Source: Argopecten irradians
Taxonomy: Eukaryota > Mollusca > Bivalvia > Pectinida > Pectinidae
Reading direction: 5' to 3'
DNA: 64,000 nt
NCBI RefSeq assembly: GCF_041381155.1
Contig: NC_091149.1
Coordinates: 16,756,609-16,820,608 of the forward strand
The position numbers and the translations under genes were made by a program. The notes below the pieces were generated by a model. That model was given only the letters and a program-made list of their open reading frames with translations. It did not search any database and had not been told where the DNA came from. Numbering within the stretch: the first letter of the stretch is position 1; each line of letters starts with the position of its first letter. Below, piece by piece: positions 1-11,410 of this stretch.

Positions 1-1471
1 AGATTCTATTAGTCTGTATCTGTTGTGGTGAATAGAATCAATATCACCAAATAGACATACTATCATTAAGTACATTTAGTATCATATCATAATTATTTCG
101 ATTATGCCATTAAAAATGAAATTTAAATGCTTATTTATAGAGTTACAAATTATATCTATGGTTAACAATTATATCTTTCTTCATCAAGGAGTTACCTCCC
201 CTTATTTGTATAAACCTCACCATGTATATAATTGTTTGTTTGTACCACAAATATAAGGAGAAGACTAAGATATGCTATGCCTGATGTCTAATCCTATTGA
301 CACTTAACATTTCTTTGTCAATAAAATATTTGGAAATTGGTTTAAAAAAACTAGCCTATTTGAACCGTATGATCTTGAATGAAGAGTCAATCAAACCGGG
401 TCTATAAAGACCAGCAAGGAACAGAGGTATATGGTCCTTATAGTCTGATTGTCTGTATACACAGGTTGAATTGTAATGAAATTGGACATTTGAGACGCTA
501 GTCATCTTATCAAGATGACAGTCTCCCTTCTTTGCCATTCCATTGTCGATGATTTTATTGTTTCTTAAAACGATGGAAATCAAAGGACAGCAATTCGTAT
601 TAATTGCACGTTACTGTTTGCAAATTTTCAATTTGGAACGAAACAAATACCGATTATCTATCAATCATCATACAAACCACATGAAAAGAAATATTTAACC
701 TATCGGTGTCCAACGTTAAAACCGGGTAAATCGTAGTTTGTCCACCTCCATCAACTCAGGCACTGAAAATGTACTGTAAACAACCGCCTAATCTATGTCC
801 ATGGTAATATCTGACCCATCTGTCCTCTGTCGGTAAACCTCACTTTGACATATATAAAGTATTCCTTAATAATTGGTCTTGAGCGTTAACTGATCTCATA
901 GATAAATTGTAACTGTCGATGTAATATTAAATGTCTATACACTGTACAACACTAACGTGTGCATTATATATATGTAGGTGCAGTAAAGCATAACACTGAT
1001 CAAATTCCTTGTTGAATGATGTTAATGAAGTCAACTAGATATCATTAAACAACAGTGTAAGCATACATGAACACTTTATAATTAAATGTATTTGTAATTT
1101 ACAATTTATTTCAACTGAGGAATATGGAATTTACAATACCTTAGCGTATACAAAGATAAACGTAAAATTGCTATGATTTAAAAATACACCTTGTTTGAAA
1201 ATATAGAACCAGAACTGCCGATATCTAGTCGATATTTAAATTAAATTAACATGATCTATTTGTCAGTATGATTGTTTGTACGTAACCACTATTTTTGTGG
1301 ATTAATTTTAATCGTTTCTAATATCGGTCAGTATATACATAACCCTCCTTAGATTATAATATGATGAGTTTATTTAAAACCCAAAATAGTTATATAGTAT
1401 AGACGTAACAAGTACAATGTAGTTACATTTAATCAAATAGACGATGATGTCGGTATTAATCGTAACATCTC
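1..1471. other. AT-rich intergenic DNA, no gene seen
   Basis: No ORF with domain-like content and no clear transposon. The short ORF at 356-583 (-) has low-complexity composition and no recognisable motif. A 20-bp direct repeat around 'aaaccgaaagtag' recurs at about 1725 and 2087, just downstream. Confidence 0.5.
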
Positions 1472-1483
1472 GGGAAAATTTCC
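1472..1483. promoter_or_regulatory. Palindromic kappaB-like site upstream of the TRIM gene
   Basis: GGGAAAATTTCC is a perfect 12-bp palindrome made of two Rel-type half sites, one or two bases longer than the usual kappaB consensus. A second GGGAAAA half site follows at about 1494. It lies about 1.5 kb before the TRIM start. NF-kappaB control of TRIM genes is common in animals, but function here is inference. Confidence 0.25.
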
Positions 1484-1566
1484 GTGAACGTTCGGGAAAA
1501 CCGGAAATCCCTGAAATATTGCTATTGACGTCTGCCTGGGCTCACACTTAGCCTCCTGTTTCTATA

Positions 1567-2931
1567 TGGTGAGTACACGAGTTGTAACTCGTTATCAATT
1601 GTGATATCCATCTTTAGCAAATGATAGTTTCTCCTGAAATTAAACCCGAGTGATGATGGACGTTAATATTGGGAAGATGAGAACAATATTGACATATTAT
1701 GATGACTGTGTAGTTAGACTATATAAACCGAAAGTAGGAATGTAATTTCGTACATTTTGATGTAAATATATGTCTTGTAACACCTATATAGATATATAAA
1801 ATATGAGTATGTTATCTCCTATCATAGCAAAATACTACCACACTGATGAAGTACTTTCATTTTACATTTTTGCACATTTTATATTCTGCTGTATGATAGT
1901 ATTGCTGGTAAACAAGGAGTTGATTCCCTTTACCATCTTAATAGTTATGTATGTGCCCATTTACAAACATTTCATAGTTTTCTACGTGCAATACCAAACT
2001 TTGTCATTCTACAGTAGTTTCCTGTTGTCGAGTTCAAGTCTGTTAACCTGTCGCTTTTATGAAATGTAGTCACTGTCGTTTGGCTATACAAACCGAAAGT
2101 AGAATATCTTAGCGACGTAAACAATGGGTTGTCTCCCTTCTCCTACAAATGTTTACTAAAATATAATTCACCTCGCTAAACCCAATAAACCCATCGTTAT
2201 ATCCCGCTAGATACGGTTTATAATATCATTTAAACATGTTAATTTTATCTGAAAATGATGGCAAGAGTAATGTAACAAAAACGAATAAAATCTGTCCTTA
2301 ACTTCTCTAAACTACTGAATATAGCATTTGCATTCTGTGTATTTACATCGTAAAAGAAATATCTTAAATGTAAATAACAAATTTAAACTGGATATGAATA
2401 GTAATTATATCATGTGAATTACATCTTAAATTAAATATCTTAATTACGAATAACAAACTGATCTGGGCAATTATAACGCGTCCCATAGAATATATTCTTA
2501 AATGAATTTTCTTCATACAAGCATGGTTAACATAAAAGTGAAATCCAATCCCTTTATGATAAACAGATAATTCGACCAGACAATGTAAAAGTAAAAGTCC
2601 ATCTATTGCTATTATTATTCACTCGTATTGTCATAGCATGCAAGTCTTCTTTCTGTTCCTATCAATTATCAATATCATAACGTACATGATATTTGACAAT
2701 GCAATTATGATATTATTATTAATTCATTTATTATTATCAATATAATTACATTGTATACTAGCTAAATATTAATATCATAAAGCTACATGTAACTATAAAA
2801 TCATTGATAAAAGTTGTAAATGTCAATACTCTGACTTCCTGATTTAAAAACGAACAATTGTATAGTTCATCATCGGAAATATTAGAAATGATTATTAATT
2901 ATAACTAATTCCATTCTTGATATATTTTAGG
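1567..2931 (+). other. Possible 5' UTR intron of the TRIM gene
   Basis: A good acceptor (tatattttag) ends about 30 bases before the TRIM start codon, so the coding exon probably has a spliced leader. A donor-like GTGAGT lies near 1568, after a CT-rich stretch. Pairing the two is a guess; another upstream donor could be used. The 88-codon hydrophobic ORF at 1803-2069 lies inside and looks accidental. Confidence 0.35.
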
Positions 2932-2959
2932 TGAGTCTAAATCCACTCATATCTCTACA

Positions 2960-4945
2960 ATGGCTGAAGGTGGACGCCCTTCAGAGCTCGACCTACACTT
3001 ACTTGAGTGTCCAATCTGCCTCGACAGACTCCATCAACCCAAGTCTCTACCTTGTCTTCATAGCTTCTGTCAAGAATGTCTCGGGACCTACATCACCAAG
3101 GAACTGTCTGGGAAGAGGGTGTCAGAAACATCGTTTCCTTGTCCGATCTGTCGGAAGATGATCTCTCCTGTCAATCGAGCAGAAACGAAGGATAAATGGG
3201 CAGAACAGTTCACGACTAATGTCGTGATACAGGACCTGGTCCAGCTCAAGGAACGTTCGTCTGAAATTCCGTACTGCACACCCTGCCAGTCCAAAGGCAA
3301 CCCTACTAACCCAGCCAAATTTTGGTGTAAAATGATGAACCTGAATTTGTGTGGGGACTGCAAGGTACAACATCATGACATCCTGCACAGCAATTGTGAT
3401 ATCTTAGATATCAGTGGGAATGATATCAGTCGAAGGCAAAATGAAGAATCAAGGCCGAAATGCGAAAAACACAAAGAATTGTTGACTTGGTATTGCGAAG
3501 ACCACACACAGATTGGATGTCGTGAATGTATTATTGAATATCACAGGCAGTGTGAAGATGTGAAAAAAGCTAAAGATTATATAGAAACACTAAGAAATGG
3601 GACACAACTAGAAGACCTGGAAAACATGCTGAGAAAGGGAACAGAGGCCATAAAGTCGTTCGTGAAATACTTTGATGAACAATTTGAATCTTTGAAGCAA
3701 AATCAAGAAGTTGCTTTGAAAAGTATCGCAGATCTTCGCCAAAGGGTAGAAGAACAACTTAATGAGCTCCAAAAAGATGTTACGGATAGATTGGTAGCAC
3801 GATACAAAGAGGAGAAAATGACTATCGAAGCTTCACTACGTCAATGTGAACGTCTGATGAATGGGATGCTAAACACTGCAAAGTCATCCGTCAAAGCTGT
3901 AGAGGAAAACAGCCACATCGAGGCAATAGTATCGTACCTGAGAGGTCAAGCCGAGGTCAAGTCGTGTAAGGACCTGATCAAGGAGATGAAGGAGTCCTTT
4001 ACGTCAGTCAGTATTCATCACCAAGTTCCTGATCCTGGTACTCAAGGTGATGACATATTGGGAAGGATCGTCATTGAGAAACAGGCTCAACATTTCCCCG
4101 ATGTTCCTGGATTCCTACATGTACAAAATGTACTTCTGATAGAACGTCAGGTGAAGGAGATTGGAAAGTTCAACGTAAGTCTTCCATGGGATCGAGACAA
4201 TTGTTGTATATATGGAGTCGTGTACCTTCCTGATAACAATATTGTAGTCAGTGACTGCTGGAACAATAAACTGAAACTGTTTACAGACGAAGGACAGTAC
4301 CTGGATCAGTTATCTTTTCCTGGAATTCCTCGCGATATTTGCTTGATTACATACGATACTGTGGCAGTCACTGGCAATAGTAAACTGAGTTTACGTGTCG
4401 TTAAAGTGGAGGACTCAAAATTGTCTGTGTTACGTGTCATCAACACAAACAAAGATTTGTTCGGTATCGCACACACTGACGGCAGGTTTGTTGTGAGTGA
4501 GCAAGGAGGAAAGGCATACAGTCTGACACGGGGCGGAACTACTGTCCTGATACACAACTATAAGAAAACCTGTTGGCACCTGACACATGATACTGTGACG
4601 GGAGACACTATCGTCAGTGTTGATACTAACACCACTGGGGAAGCTGTAGTGTCCAGACTGTCGTCTGACAAACACCACACGGACGTGATGAAGGTCGGTG
4701 GTGTTGTGAGAGGTGTCAGGGGAATAGACGTAGATAGGGAGGGGAACATCTACGTTTGTGGTGAGGATTCACACAACGTCGTACAGATGTCTGGGGACGG
4801 GACGCGTGTCAGGGAACTGTTGACATCAGCTGACGGAATACGGAAACCAATTGCAATAGCTGTACGTGGTGACAAGTTTGTAGTCTCTAACTACAATGGT
4901 GATCATAGAGAACGCAATTACATTCGTATCTTCCAACTCCAGTAA
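2960..4945 (+). CDS. TRIM-family E3 ubiquitin ligase with NHL-like C-terminal propeller
   Basis: A 661-residue protein in one coding exon. The N-terminus is a C3HC4 RING finger (C17, C20, C32, H34, C37, C40, C61, C64), which in this family recruits an E2 for ubiquitin transfer. A first B-box-like zinc site lies around C106-H143 and a second around C168-C198 (CxxH, CxxD/H, CxxC, with C198 where His is usual). Residues about 205-350 are charged and heptad-like, a coiled coil for dimerisation. From about 395 to the end there are repeated strand patterns (GVVYLPDNNIVVSD, GIDVDREGNIYVCG, IAIAVRGDKFVVSN) typical of the NHL/beta-propeller end of mollusc TRIM56/TRIM71-like proteins. Start chosen at the first Met before the RING. 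A splice acceptor (tattttag, ending about 2930) just upstream implies a spliced 5' UTR. TRIM genes are greatly expanded in bivalves, so orthology to one vertebrate TRIM is not claimed. Confidence 0.93.
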   Translation: MAEGGRPSELDLHLLECPICLDRLHQPKSLPCLHSFCQECLGTYITKELSGKRVSETSFPCPICRKMISPVNRAETKDKWAEQFTTNVVIQDLVQLKERSSEIPYCTPCQSKGNPTNPAKFWCKMMNLNLCGDCKVQHHDILHSNCDILDISGNDISRRQNEESRPKCEKHKELLTWYCEDHTQIGCRECIIEYHRQCEDVKKAKDYIETLRNGTQLEDLENMLRKGTEAIKSFVKYFDEQFESLKQNQEVALKSIADLRQRVEEQLNELQKDVTDRLVARYKEEKMTIEASLRQCERLMNGMLNTAKSSVKAVEENSHIEAIVSYLRGQAEVKSCKDLIKEMKESFTSVSIHHQVPDPGTQGDDILGRIVIEKQAQHFPDVPGFLHVQNVLLIERQVKEIGKFNVSLPWDRDNCCIYGVVYLPDNNIVVSDCWNNKLKLFTDEGQYLDQLSFPGIPRDICLITYDTVAVTGNSKLSLRVVKVEDSKLSVLRVINTNKDLFGIAHTDGRFVVSEQGGKAYSLTRGGTTVLIHNYKKTCWHLTHDTVTGDTIVSVDTNTTGEAVVSRLSSDKHHTDVMKVGGVVRGVRGIDVDREGNIYVCGEDSHNVVQMSGDGTRVRELLTSADGIRKPIAIAVRGDKFVVSNYNGDHRERNYIRIFQLQ

Positions 4946-5065
4946 TGGTGTTAGAGTTACAGTCTACACAAAGCTTATCCAGAGATGTCGTCTGCCGTCT
5001 GTGGACATGTAAAACTAGTTGTTAGATTGTATTGTATCGATGCTGACAGAGCTTTTGCTGTATTC

Positions 5066-5387
5066 CATCTGAACTGTTTCGTTTATGTGATGGCTAAAAA
5101 GACCCGTAGTCGTGATTTATTTTGCGGAATTTCATTTTAAAATCACATTTGAACTGTTTCGTTTATGTGATGGCTAAAAAGACCCGTAGTCGTGATTTAT
5201 TTTGCGGAATTTCGTTTTCAAATCACATCTGAACAGTTTCGTTTATGTGATGGCTAAAAAGACCCGTAGTCGTGATTTATTTTGCGGAATTTCGTTTTCA
5301 AATCACATTTGAACTGTTTCGTTTATGTGATGGCTAAAAAGACCCCTAGTCGTGATTTATTTTGCGGAATTTCGTTTTCAAATCACA
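5066..5387 (+). repeat. Four-copy 80-bp tandem repeat in the TRIM 3' region
   Basis: The same 80-bp block repeats exactly in step: 'gaac(t/a)gtttcg' starts at 5071, 5151, 5231 and 5311. Copies differ by only a few substitutions and no indels, so the duplication is recent. It starts about 120 bases after the TRIM stop codon and ends about 20 bases before a poly(A) signal, so it is probably transcribed as 3' UTR. Confidence 0.92.
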
Positions 5388-5408
5388 TGGTCAAAAGTTC
5401 AATTTGTG

Positions 5409-5414
5409 AATAAA
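5409..5414 (+). terminator. Poly(A) signal AATAAA, probably of the TRIM gene
   Basis: Canonical AATAAA, 464 bases after the TRIM stop codon, followed by a T-rich tract (5442-5453) like a downstream element. This is the first canonical hexamer I see downstream of the gene. Confidence 0.55.
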
Positions 5415-5454
5415 TAATATTCACACTATTATTGAAACAAGATTTTTTTTTATT

Positions 5455-6253
5455 TCTTCACACTTACTCTCCACAAATTTGTTTTGCATTATCCGAATGT
5501 TGTGAATTTAGGAGTCGCAAAAGAAAATTGGTTTACATAATTCAATCTTGCAATAGATATATATACATGTATATTTGTTAATTATCGCCACCAATCACAT
5601 CGCCTTATTGAAGTTCTTAGAATGGAAACCTTTGCACGTACATTGTATCATTTTATTGCACTTTAATTTAAACAACTCTGATATTGTAAGTTACCAAAAC
5701 CATATCCCATCGTTACTTTTTTGTGGTATACTTGGATGGAGAACAATATCACTATGGACTAAATATATACACAAACGAGAGGCGCATGGGTCTTAACGGT
5801 TACCTGACTATTGATATGAAACAATATACATGTAGTAGTACACAGTATTATGACAATACATAATAATGTATTTGGATAAATACCAAAGACATTATGACAG
5901 AAAATGATCACCTTTCAACTAACAATTAAAATAGTGATTAGTAAGGAACTAATAAATGTGTATGGTGTATTTGACCTAGAAATTCAAGGTCATTCAAGGT
6001 CAATTAAGAAAATAAACATAAAATGCTATCCAGCACCCTTCATAAATATTTTAATAATTTAGACTTTTAACTTATCGGGAAGTTGTGATAGAGATTCACC
6101 TATTTCACTCCTTGAAAAAGAGAGCGTTTCAGTCCAGAATGCTACATATATATATATATATATATCTCCGGTTTCTACGACCTTCAAGGTTATTTATTAG
6201 AACAAACCCTGTATCGTCTTACCGTAGTATCCTGTACGCCAATGCAAGTAGCA
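5455..6253. other. Intergenic, no gene seen
   Basis: AT-rich sequence with a short TA microsatellite at about 6145-6165. Small ORFs at 5575-5796 and 6085-6309 lack domains and run into repeat sequence. Confidence 0.5.
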
Positions 6254-6362
6254 GGGCCTGGCACCATAAAACTATTCTAAGACAGATTTTTTTTAAATCA
6301 AGTATATGATTGTACATAGGCTTGAGTAAAAAATGTCTGAGAAAGTTTTATGGTGTCGGGCC
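6254..6362. mobile_element. Palindromic hairpin element (MITE-like), arms about 45 nt
   Basis: The left arm begins GGGCCTGGCACCATAAAACT and the right arm ends with its near-complement (AGTTTTATGGTGTCGGGCC). The arms stay complementary for about 45 bases around a short AT-rich loop. This is the shape of a snap-back MITE. No other copy was seen in the window. Confidence 0.7.
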
Positions 6363-6526
6363 AAGGTCACTACACCCAACAATTCATTCACAGGAAGTAA
6401 ATTAAAGATATTTGCCAAATTAACCCATATGACAATCAATGAAAATCAATGTCATTCATTTGAATAAATTTGGTAAACCTTCATCATAACATGCGATATA
6501 CCTACCCAATATCGGTTCTAAAGGTC

Positions 6527-6957
6527 TACTTATTCGCGGGGATAAAATCTCGTGGCGGTATACTTAAGTTGCTGCCTTCTTATTCGCGGGGATAAGATCT
6601 CGTCCGCGGGGATAAGATCTCGTCGCGGTATAGTTACTGCCTTCTTATTCGCGGGGATAAGATCTCGTCGTGGTATAGTTACTGCCTTCTTATTCGCGGG
6701 GATAAGATCTCGTCCGCGGGGATAAGATCTCGTCGTGGTATAGTTGCTGCCTTCTTATTCGCGGGGATAAGATCTCGTCGCGGTAAAGTTGCCTTCTTAT
6801 TCACGGGGATAAGATTTCGTCGCGGTATAGTTGCCTTCTTATTCACGGGGATAAGATCTCGTCGCGGTAAAGTTGCCTTCTTATTCACGGGGATAAGATC
6901 TCGTCGCGGTATAGTTACTGCCTTCTTATTCGCGGGGATAAGATCTCGTCGCGGTCA
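6527..6957. repeat. Compound tandem repeat, about 45-bp unit with an inserted 20-bp half unit
   Basis: Eight or more units built on 'ttattcgcggggataagatctcgtcgcggtatagtt'-like sequence (here trimmed to CGCGGGGATAAGATCTCGTC as the core). In two units the 20-bp core is doubled. Unit length varies from about 40 to 65 bp because of that doubling and the loss of 'ctgc'. A 69-codon minus-strand ORF at 6679-6888 is only this repeat read through. Confidence 0.88.
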
Positions 6958-7174
6958 AGTTTACTTTCGCGAAATTATTTATGTGCGAATAAAATGGAAA
7001 GATTGACAAGTAAGATAATCTGTGTATCATATTAATCTTAGAAATCGGCAAATGCTCGAATATTTTCCCCACGAAAAAGTATACAAAAGGGCATCGCGAA
7101 ATGTTCTCATCGCGAATAAAACAGCCATTAAATACAGTTGTTTTTCACAAGAAGATTGTTTAGCCTACTTGACC
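6958..7174. other. Spacer with CGCGAATAAA-type motifs
   Basis: Contains 'gcgaaattattt' and 'cgcgaataaaa' motifs resembling the neighbouring array unit, probably its decayed edge. No gene. Confidence 0.4.
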
Positions 7175-7272
7175 CACAGGGACTAGTAATGTAGATTGTG
7201 AGAAAGTCTGCTGTGCATATACACATGTATACACAATATACTTCCTCACAATGTACGTTACGAGTCCCTGTG
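7175..7272. mobile_element. Hairpin element, 28-nt inverted arms
   Basis: CACAGGGACTAGTAATGTAG and the bases after it pair with the right end reading (reverse complement) CACAGGGACTCGTAACGTAC. About 25 of 28 positions match. The loop is about 42 bases. Likely a short MITE or the internally deleted remnant of one. Confidence 0.65.
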
Positions 7273-8787
7273 ACGCTGTATGAAGGTCATTCATTTGAAC
7301 TATCTTAAAACTTAGTGCTAGCAGACTTTCATGGATGCAATTCATTACCATGGACTTGACGGTCATTGGTCGTTTGAACGATGAACTTACGAACACCGAC
7401 AGACGACACACGATGACTACTCTTCGGATCAGATGACAGTAGGAAAATAATCATACTTTTTTTTCTGAAAATTTATGGCAGACGGAGTTATAGACCTTGG
7501 CATAGAGCCAAAAGCCTGTGATATTACAAATATATTAAAGCGACGAAAATGGTAAGTTATTATAATCATACCGAAATTTGTCTATAACGGATCCAGCTTT
7601 GTATGGAAAACAACCATTGATATTACTTCCTTAATCATGGCATCTGGTATGTAGTACCTGTAACTTCCTGTGCAACATACATTTTGTAATTTACAATTTA
7701 TGCTCAAATAATATATTCAACATAAAGACTTTATTTTACATTTGGCTAGATATTTACTTGTCAGGGCAAAAGACATTAAATTGGCATGTATTGTTGTCTG
7801 GCTGTGTTCTCAGGTAAATTAAAGGTCCAATAAATTCGTTGGATGTTCACAGAGAGAAGGTATAATTTAAACTTTCGACAACTAGAACAGTTAACTTAGC
7901 CAGATTTATACCTGAGTTAGTTTACGAAGATTCCGTTAAATTGAGGGTAAAAAAACACAAATAATGAGGCAGTGGCAAAAGAAAATATCTAGAGTATTAT
8001 AAATTATCTCTTAAAAAATTACAATTCCGGATTTAACTAAGTAAAGTACATTGCCTGGCCAATATGTCAAGCTGTCGTGTTTGAGAACACACCTCACCAG
8101 GTGTGTAATTAAAAGTCTTTCAAATGTTCCTTTTCAATCGTCCCGAGAAGAGACGTTTAAATCAGTACCTTCATTTGTTAATATACAGGCATTTATATAC
8201 ATATATATGACAGTCAAACAGCCCCTAATCCTTCCTTCGGGCACTCAAAGCGTCGTAATCGTCAATGGCAACGATGTGTAGTTGTTGAAAGCGAGACGGG
8301 TCGGGAAATCCGGGTACAGGTGTGTGTGTATATCTGCTAGTTTCGCTATATATATACTTACTTATTTGTGTGTATACGACTCTGAACTATAGAGAAAGAT
8401 CTAAACTGAAAACACACTGTGATTTTCCACGCTCGACTGAGATTTTATAATATATATATATACGTGTAAAGCTTTTTACGGTGTTAAGAGCAGTTGATGA
8501 TATAATTACACAAGGTTTTCGGTAGCCGAATATCTTCTGGGATATTTCAGCGTTGTCTATTTTGTTTCGTGATTTTGTTAGACAGTGATGTGTACCTGAC
8601 GATCTTAAAATGAAATCCTAAGCGCTGAGGAGATTACCCCTAGATACAGGTGAGTAGTGATTGTGATCTGATAAAGTTTGAATCTATTCTTATTTACACA
8701 CGAGTTATATAGATAAAGTTGGACAGACAACGGTACACAGACATATATATATACATGTACCGTCCAACTTCGCACAGCCTCAAACGT
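7273..8787. other. Intergenic, no gene seen
   Basis: AT-rich with small TA-rich microsatellites (about 8348, 8453 and 8745). ORFs of 60-83 codons here have no recognisable domain. A phrase 'gagccaaaagcctgtgat' near 7505 recurs in similar form near 19265, suggesting an old dispersed repeat. Confidence 0.45.
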
Positions 8788-8866
8788 CATCCTCGGTACT
8801 CCAGGAGTTGCTTTCACTGTCGAGGATATAACGACAGTGCTGGTAACCCCTGGAGTATCGAGGATG
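8788..8866. mobile_element. MITE family A, short hairpin copy 1
   Basis: Left end CATCCTCGGTACTCCAGGAG, right end CCCCTGGAGTATCGAGGATG. The two are reverse complements apart from a few changes, and the inner bases (cactgtcg / cgacagtg) pair too. This is a terminal-repeat-only version of the roughly 285-bp family A element. Confidence 0.75.
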
Positions 8867-9016
8867 TATCAAATGTATAACTAGTGCATATGTACGTACG
8901 GGCACGTGTATGCTATATTTCTTTCCCTCTTTATTCAATTTTTTCTAATGTTACCAAAGGAACCATCTATACCTGCCATATCTGATATCGCACAAGAACC
9001 TTCAATTTTGCTTTGG

Positions 9017-9073
9017 AATATTCCAGGGGTGGATATAACTATAGTGATAGTAACCCCTGGAGTATCAAGGATG
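9017..9073. mobile_element. MITE family A, short hairpin copy 2
   Basis: AATATTCCAGGGGTGG on the left and TAACCCCTGGAGTATCAAGG on the right, with 'actatagt' near the centre. Only 57 bases separate the outer ends, so almost all internal sequence is missing. Confidence 0.7.
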
Positions 9074-9636
9074 TATACGTACATTCCAGGATCTACAACT
9101 CTTTGAGATGTAATATAAGAGAGTTCCAATCTCGCAACTCAGTGAATATTGAAATGATGCATGTACCCTAGGCTAACGAAAATAATTACTTCATTTCACG
9201 AATGAATCGGTCACTTACTAAATCATTACAGAATCGTATGATGCATTGACCAATTATTCGCAGAACTAAGCATTTATTTAATGACAACTTATCGCACAAT
9301 ACTTGTACGAGTAAGTAAAGATACATGAAATCAAAATAGTACAAAATGTATACATATTTTCCCTAGCTGTCCTGATTTTATTCTCATACTTGTAGTACAT
9401 GTATGTTCTTCTTTCGTTTGAAAAGATTAGTTGTTTCAATTCCCAGCTGTCCTGATTTTAATCTTCTTTTTTTGTATCTCTTTTTCAATTGAAAAAAAAA
9501 CAGTTGGTTCAAGCCACCAAAAGAATAAACAGCAGCAATAGCATGTTATACCGGAATAATTGGTTTACGTTGCAACGTCAGATTTCATTTTTACGTTCAG
9601 ACAAATTAATTAAAAAAAAATATGCTCAGTTTACAT
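9074..9636. other. Intergenic with a small direct duplication
   Basis: 'agctgtcctgattttaatct'-like sequence occurs near 9366 and again near 9446. No coding signal. Confidence 0.4.
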
Positions 9637-9725
9637 CATCCGCGATACACTAGAGTTTACTATCACTGTTGTTATACCCACGTGGCGACTGTGATAGTTA
9701 CTTATCTCCTGGAGTATCGAGGATG
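9637..9725. mobile_element. MITE family A, short hairpin copy 3
   Basis: Ends CATCCGCGATACACTAGAGT and CTCCTGGAGTATCGAGGATG, with 'tatcactgttgt' and 'gcgactgtgata' pairing inside. More diverged than copies 1 and 2. Confidence 0.65.
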
Positions 9726-9737
9726 TGTTTACACGTC

Positions 9738-9825
9738 AATATTTTATACAAATAAAAGTATTTTTCTAGTCAACAACATACATATTTTATACAAATAAAA
9801 GTATGTGTGCTAGTCAACAACATAA
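9738..9825. repeat. Two-copy tandem repeat of about 44-47 bp
   Basis: 'tattttatacaaataaaagtat' followed by 'ctagtcaacaacata' occurs twice in a row with one small length difference. It begins about 12 bases after family A copy 3. Confidence 0.85.
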
Positions 9826-10819
9826 AGAATACATCCGTTTACCACCAACATCAAACCACAGATATTTGAACGCGGAATTGAAGCTACCATATTTGCATCT
9901 AAAAAATATAAGACTTCCTTTTTGTTGTTAAATGTTTTACAATTGTTATTTTATGCCTTATGTTATACATTTTCCTATATATCTGAGGAAACCAAATAAA
10001 CTTTAGATTTCTTTTAAGTAAATATGTACATTGTACTGAATTTCACCCCGTGCCATTCCCAATTTTCTTCAGACCCATGCATGCTGTATGGTTTGTGTGT
10101 GAGCGTCAAGCGTAAAGATTAACTACTAGTAACTTCACAGGTAAAATTTCTCTGTAACATATACCTGTACGGATTTTACCTGCTTTTCACAGCACGTACA
10201 TGTATTTGTTTCTTCTGTCGTAACATTACATTTAAAAAATCGGTAGAATTATAGTCGAATAGTGTAACATGACTCCATCAACACAGGTAAAGTACAGGAG
10301 ATATTTTAAAATAACTTAACCACAAAATCGAGATGATTGTACTCATAGGATTCTTAAGTTATATGTGTCATAATTTTCATATTCGCCAAAGTTACAGACA
10401 TTTTGAGAATAAATACAATAATTACAATGTATAGGTTTTAATATTTCATATTGAACATGTAGAAGTTCAAAATAAATCACGCGTCTACATACGATCAAAC
10501 TATGAGGTCAACTTGTACAATTGTATTTCACGTTATTGCGGTGTTATTAGTACATATGCAGTTGTAAAATGACTACTTCAGACATGTTGTCGTCTAAATA
10601 TGCATAATGCATTAATTATGTGTTGTAATATAATCAATGTTTAAAAGACGTTATACATGTTCGGGGTTTTGTGTTCATTTGAATGATTTTCACAGTTTCA
10701 TTCATCTAGCCTCAATGGATTACTGAAGAAAAAAAATACCATGTCTAAATATTCGTCCAGTTAAGACAAATATAACACTCATTTTCGTTAGTGTTATACA
10801 TAGAGAATATGGTTTTGTG
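9826..10819. other. Intergenic, no gene seen
   Basis: AT-rich, without a domain-bearing ORF or a recognised repeat end. Confidence 0.45.
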
Positions 10820-10907
10820 CACCCTCTATATTCCAAGGGTTACTATCACTGTCGCAACTGTCGTGGATATATGGACATTGTAAGTAACCCCTGGAATATC
10901 GTGGATG
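10820..10907. mobile_element. MITE family A, short hairpin copy 4
   Basis: 'ccctctatattccaagggttactatcactgtcg'-type left arm and 'taacccctggaatatcgtggatg'-type right arm. Key paired cores are ATTCCAAGGGTTAC and GTAACCCCTGGAAT. Only a short centre remains. Confidence 0.7.
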
Positions 10908-11279
10908 GGTTTTGTACAACCGATTTCCTATTGATTCTATCACTTGGAGTTAGATCTGTTCAGTTCATTTTATTTTATTTTATCTATTTATTGATTTTTA
11001 TTCATTATTCATTTTTATTTATTTATTCATTATATTTCATCTTTGTCATATAGTGATTCAATGTTTTAGATATAACATCGATTGCAATTCGGCGGAATTC
11101 GGCTTATTGTATAAAACAGTTTTTAATATGAACGTATGAGTATATAATAAAGAAGTAAGCTAGGTTATGAAAAACACACAATGAGTATCTCTTATGAGTT
11201 CGACAGGCTATACGATAGCACCTCCACGGAATAGAGATTTTAGTAAACACCCCATAATACAACTAATTAAGTATTTGAA

Positions 11280-11410
11280 AACTGCTTACGCACGTAACGC
11301 CATACTTTTCGGAGAAAACGACGTAACTTGCGTTCACAAAATAATGACGTAACAATCGATACATACACCTATCCGCAAGGGAGCTAACTCTGTAATATGC
11401 AAAGACGGAA
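11280..11410. mobile_element. MITE family D, copy a (left end truncated)
   Basis: The right arm reads ACGTAACAATCGATACATAC ... CCGCAAGGGAGC ... CTCTGTAATATGCAAAGACG, matching four other copies in the window. The left arm is partly lost. Family D full length is about 185 bp and almost wholly palindromic. Confidence 0.75.

Noticed and set aside
1803..2069. 88-codon hydrophobic ORF as a small membrane protein
   Set aside because: No signal of conservation, AT-rich composition, and it probably lies in the TRIM leader intron.
6679..6888. Repeat peptide ORF (NKKATLPRRDLIP)
   Set aside because: A reading of the roughly 45-bp satellite; frame and unit length do not stay in register over the array.
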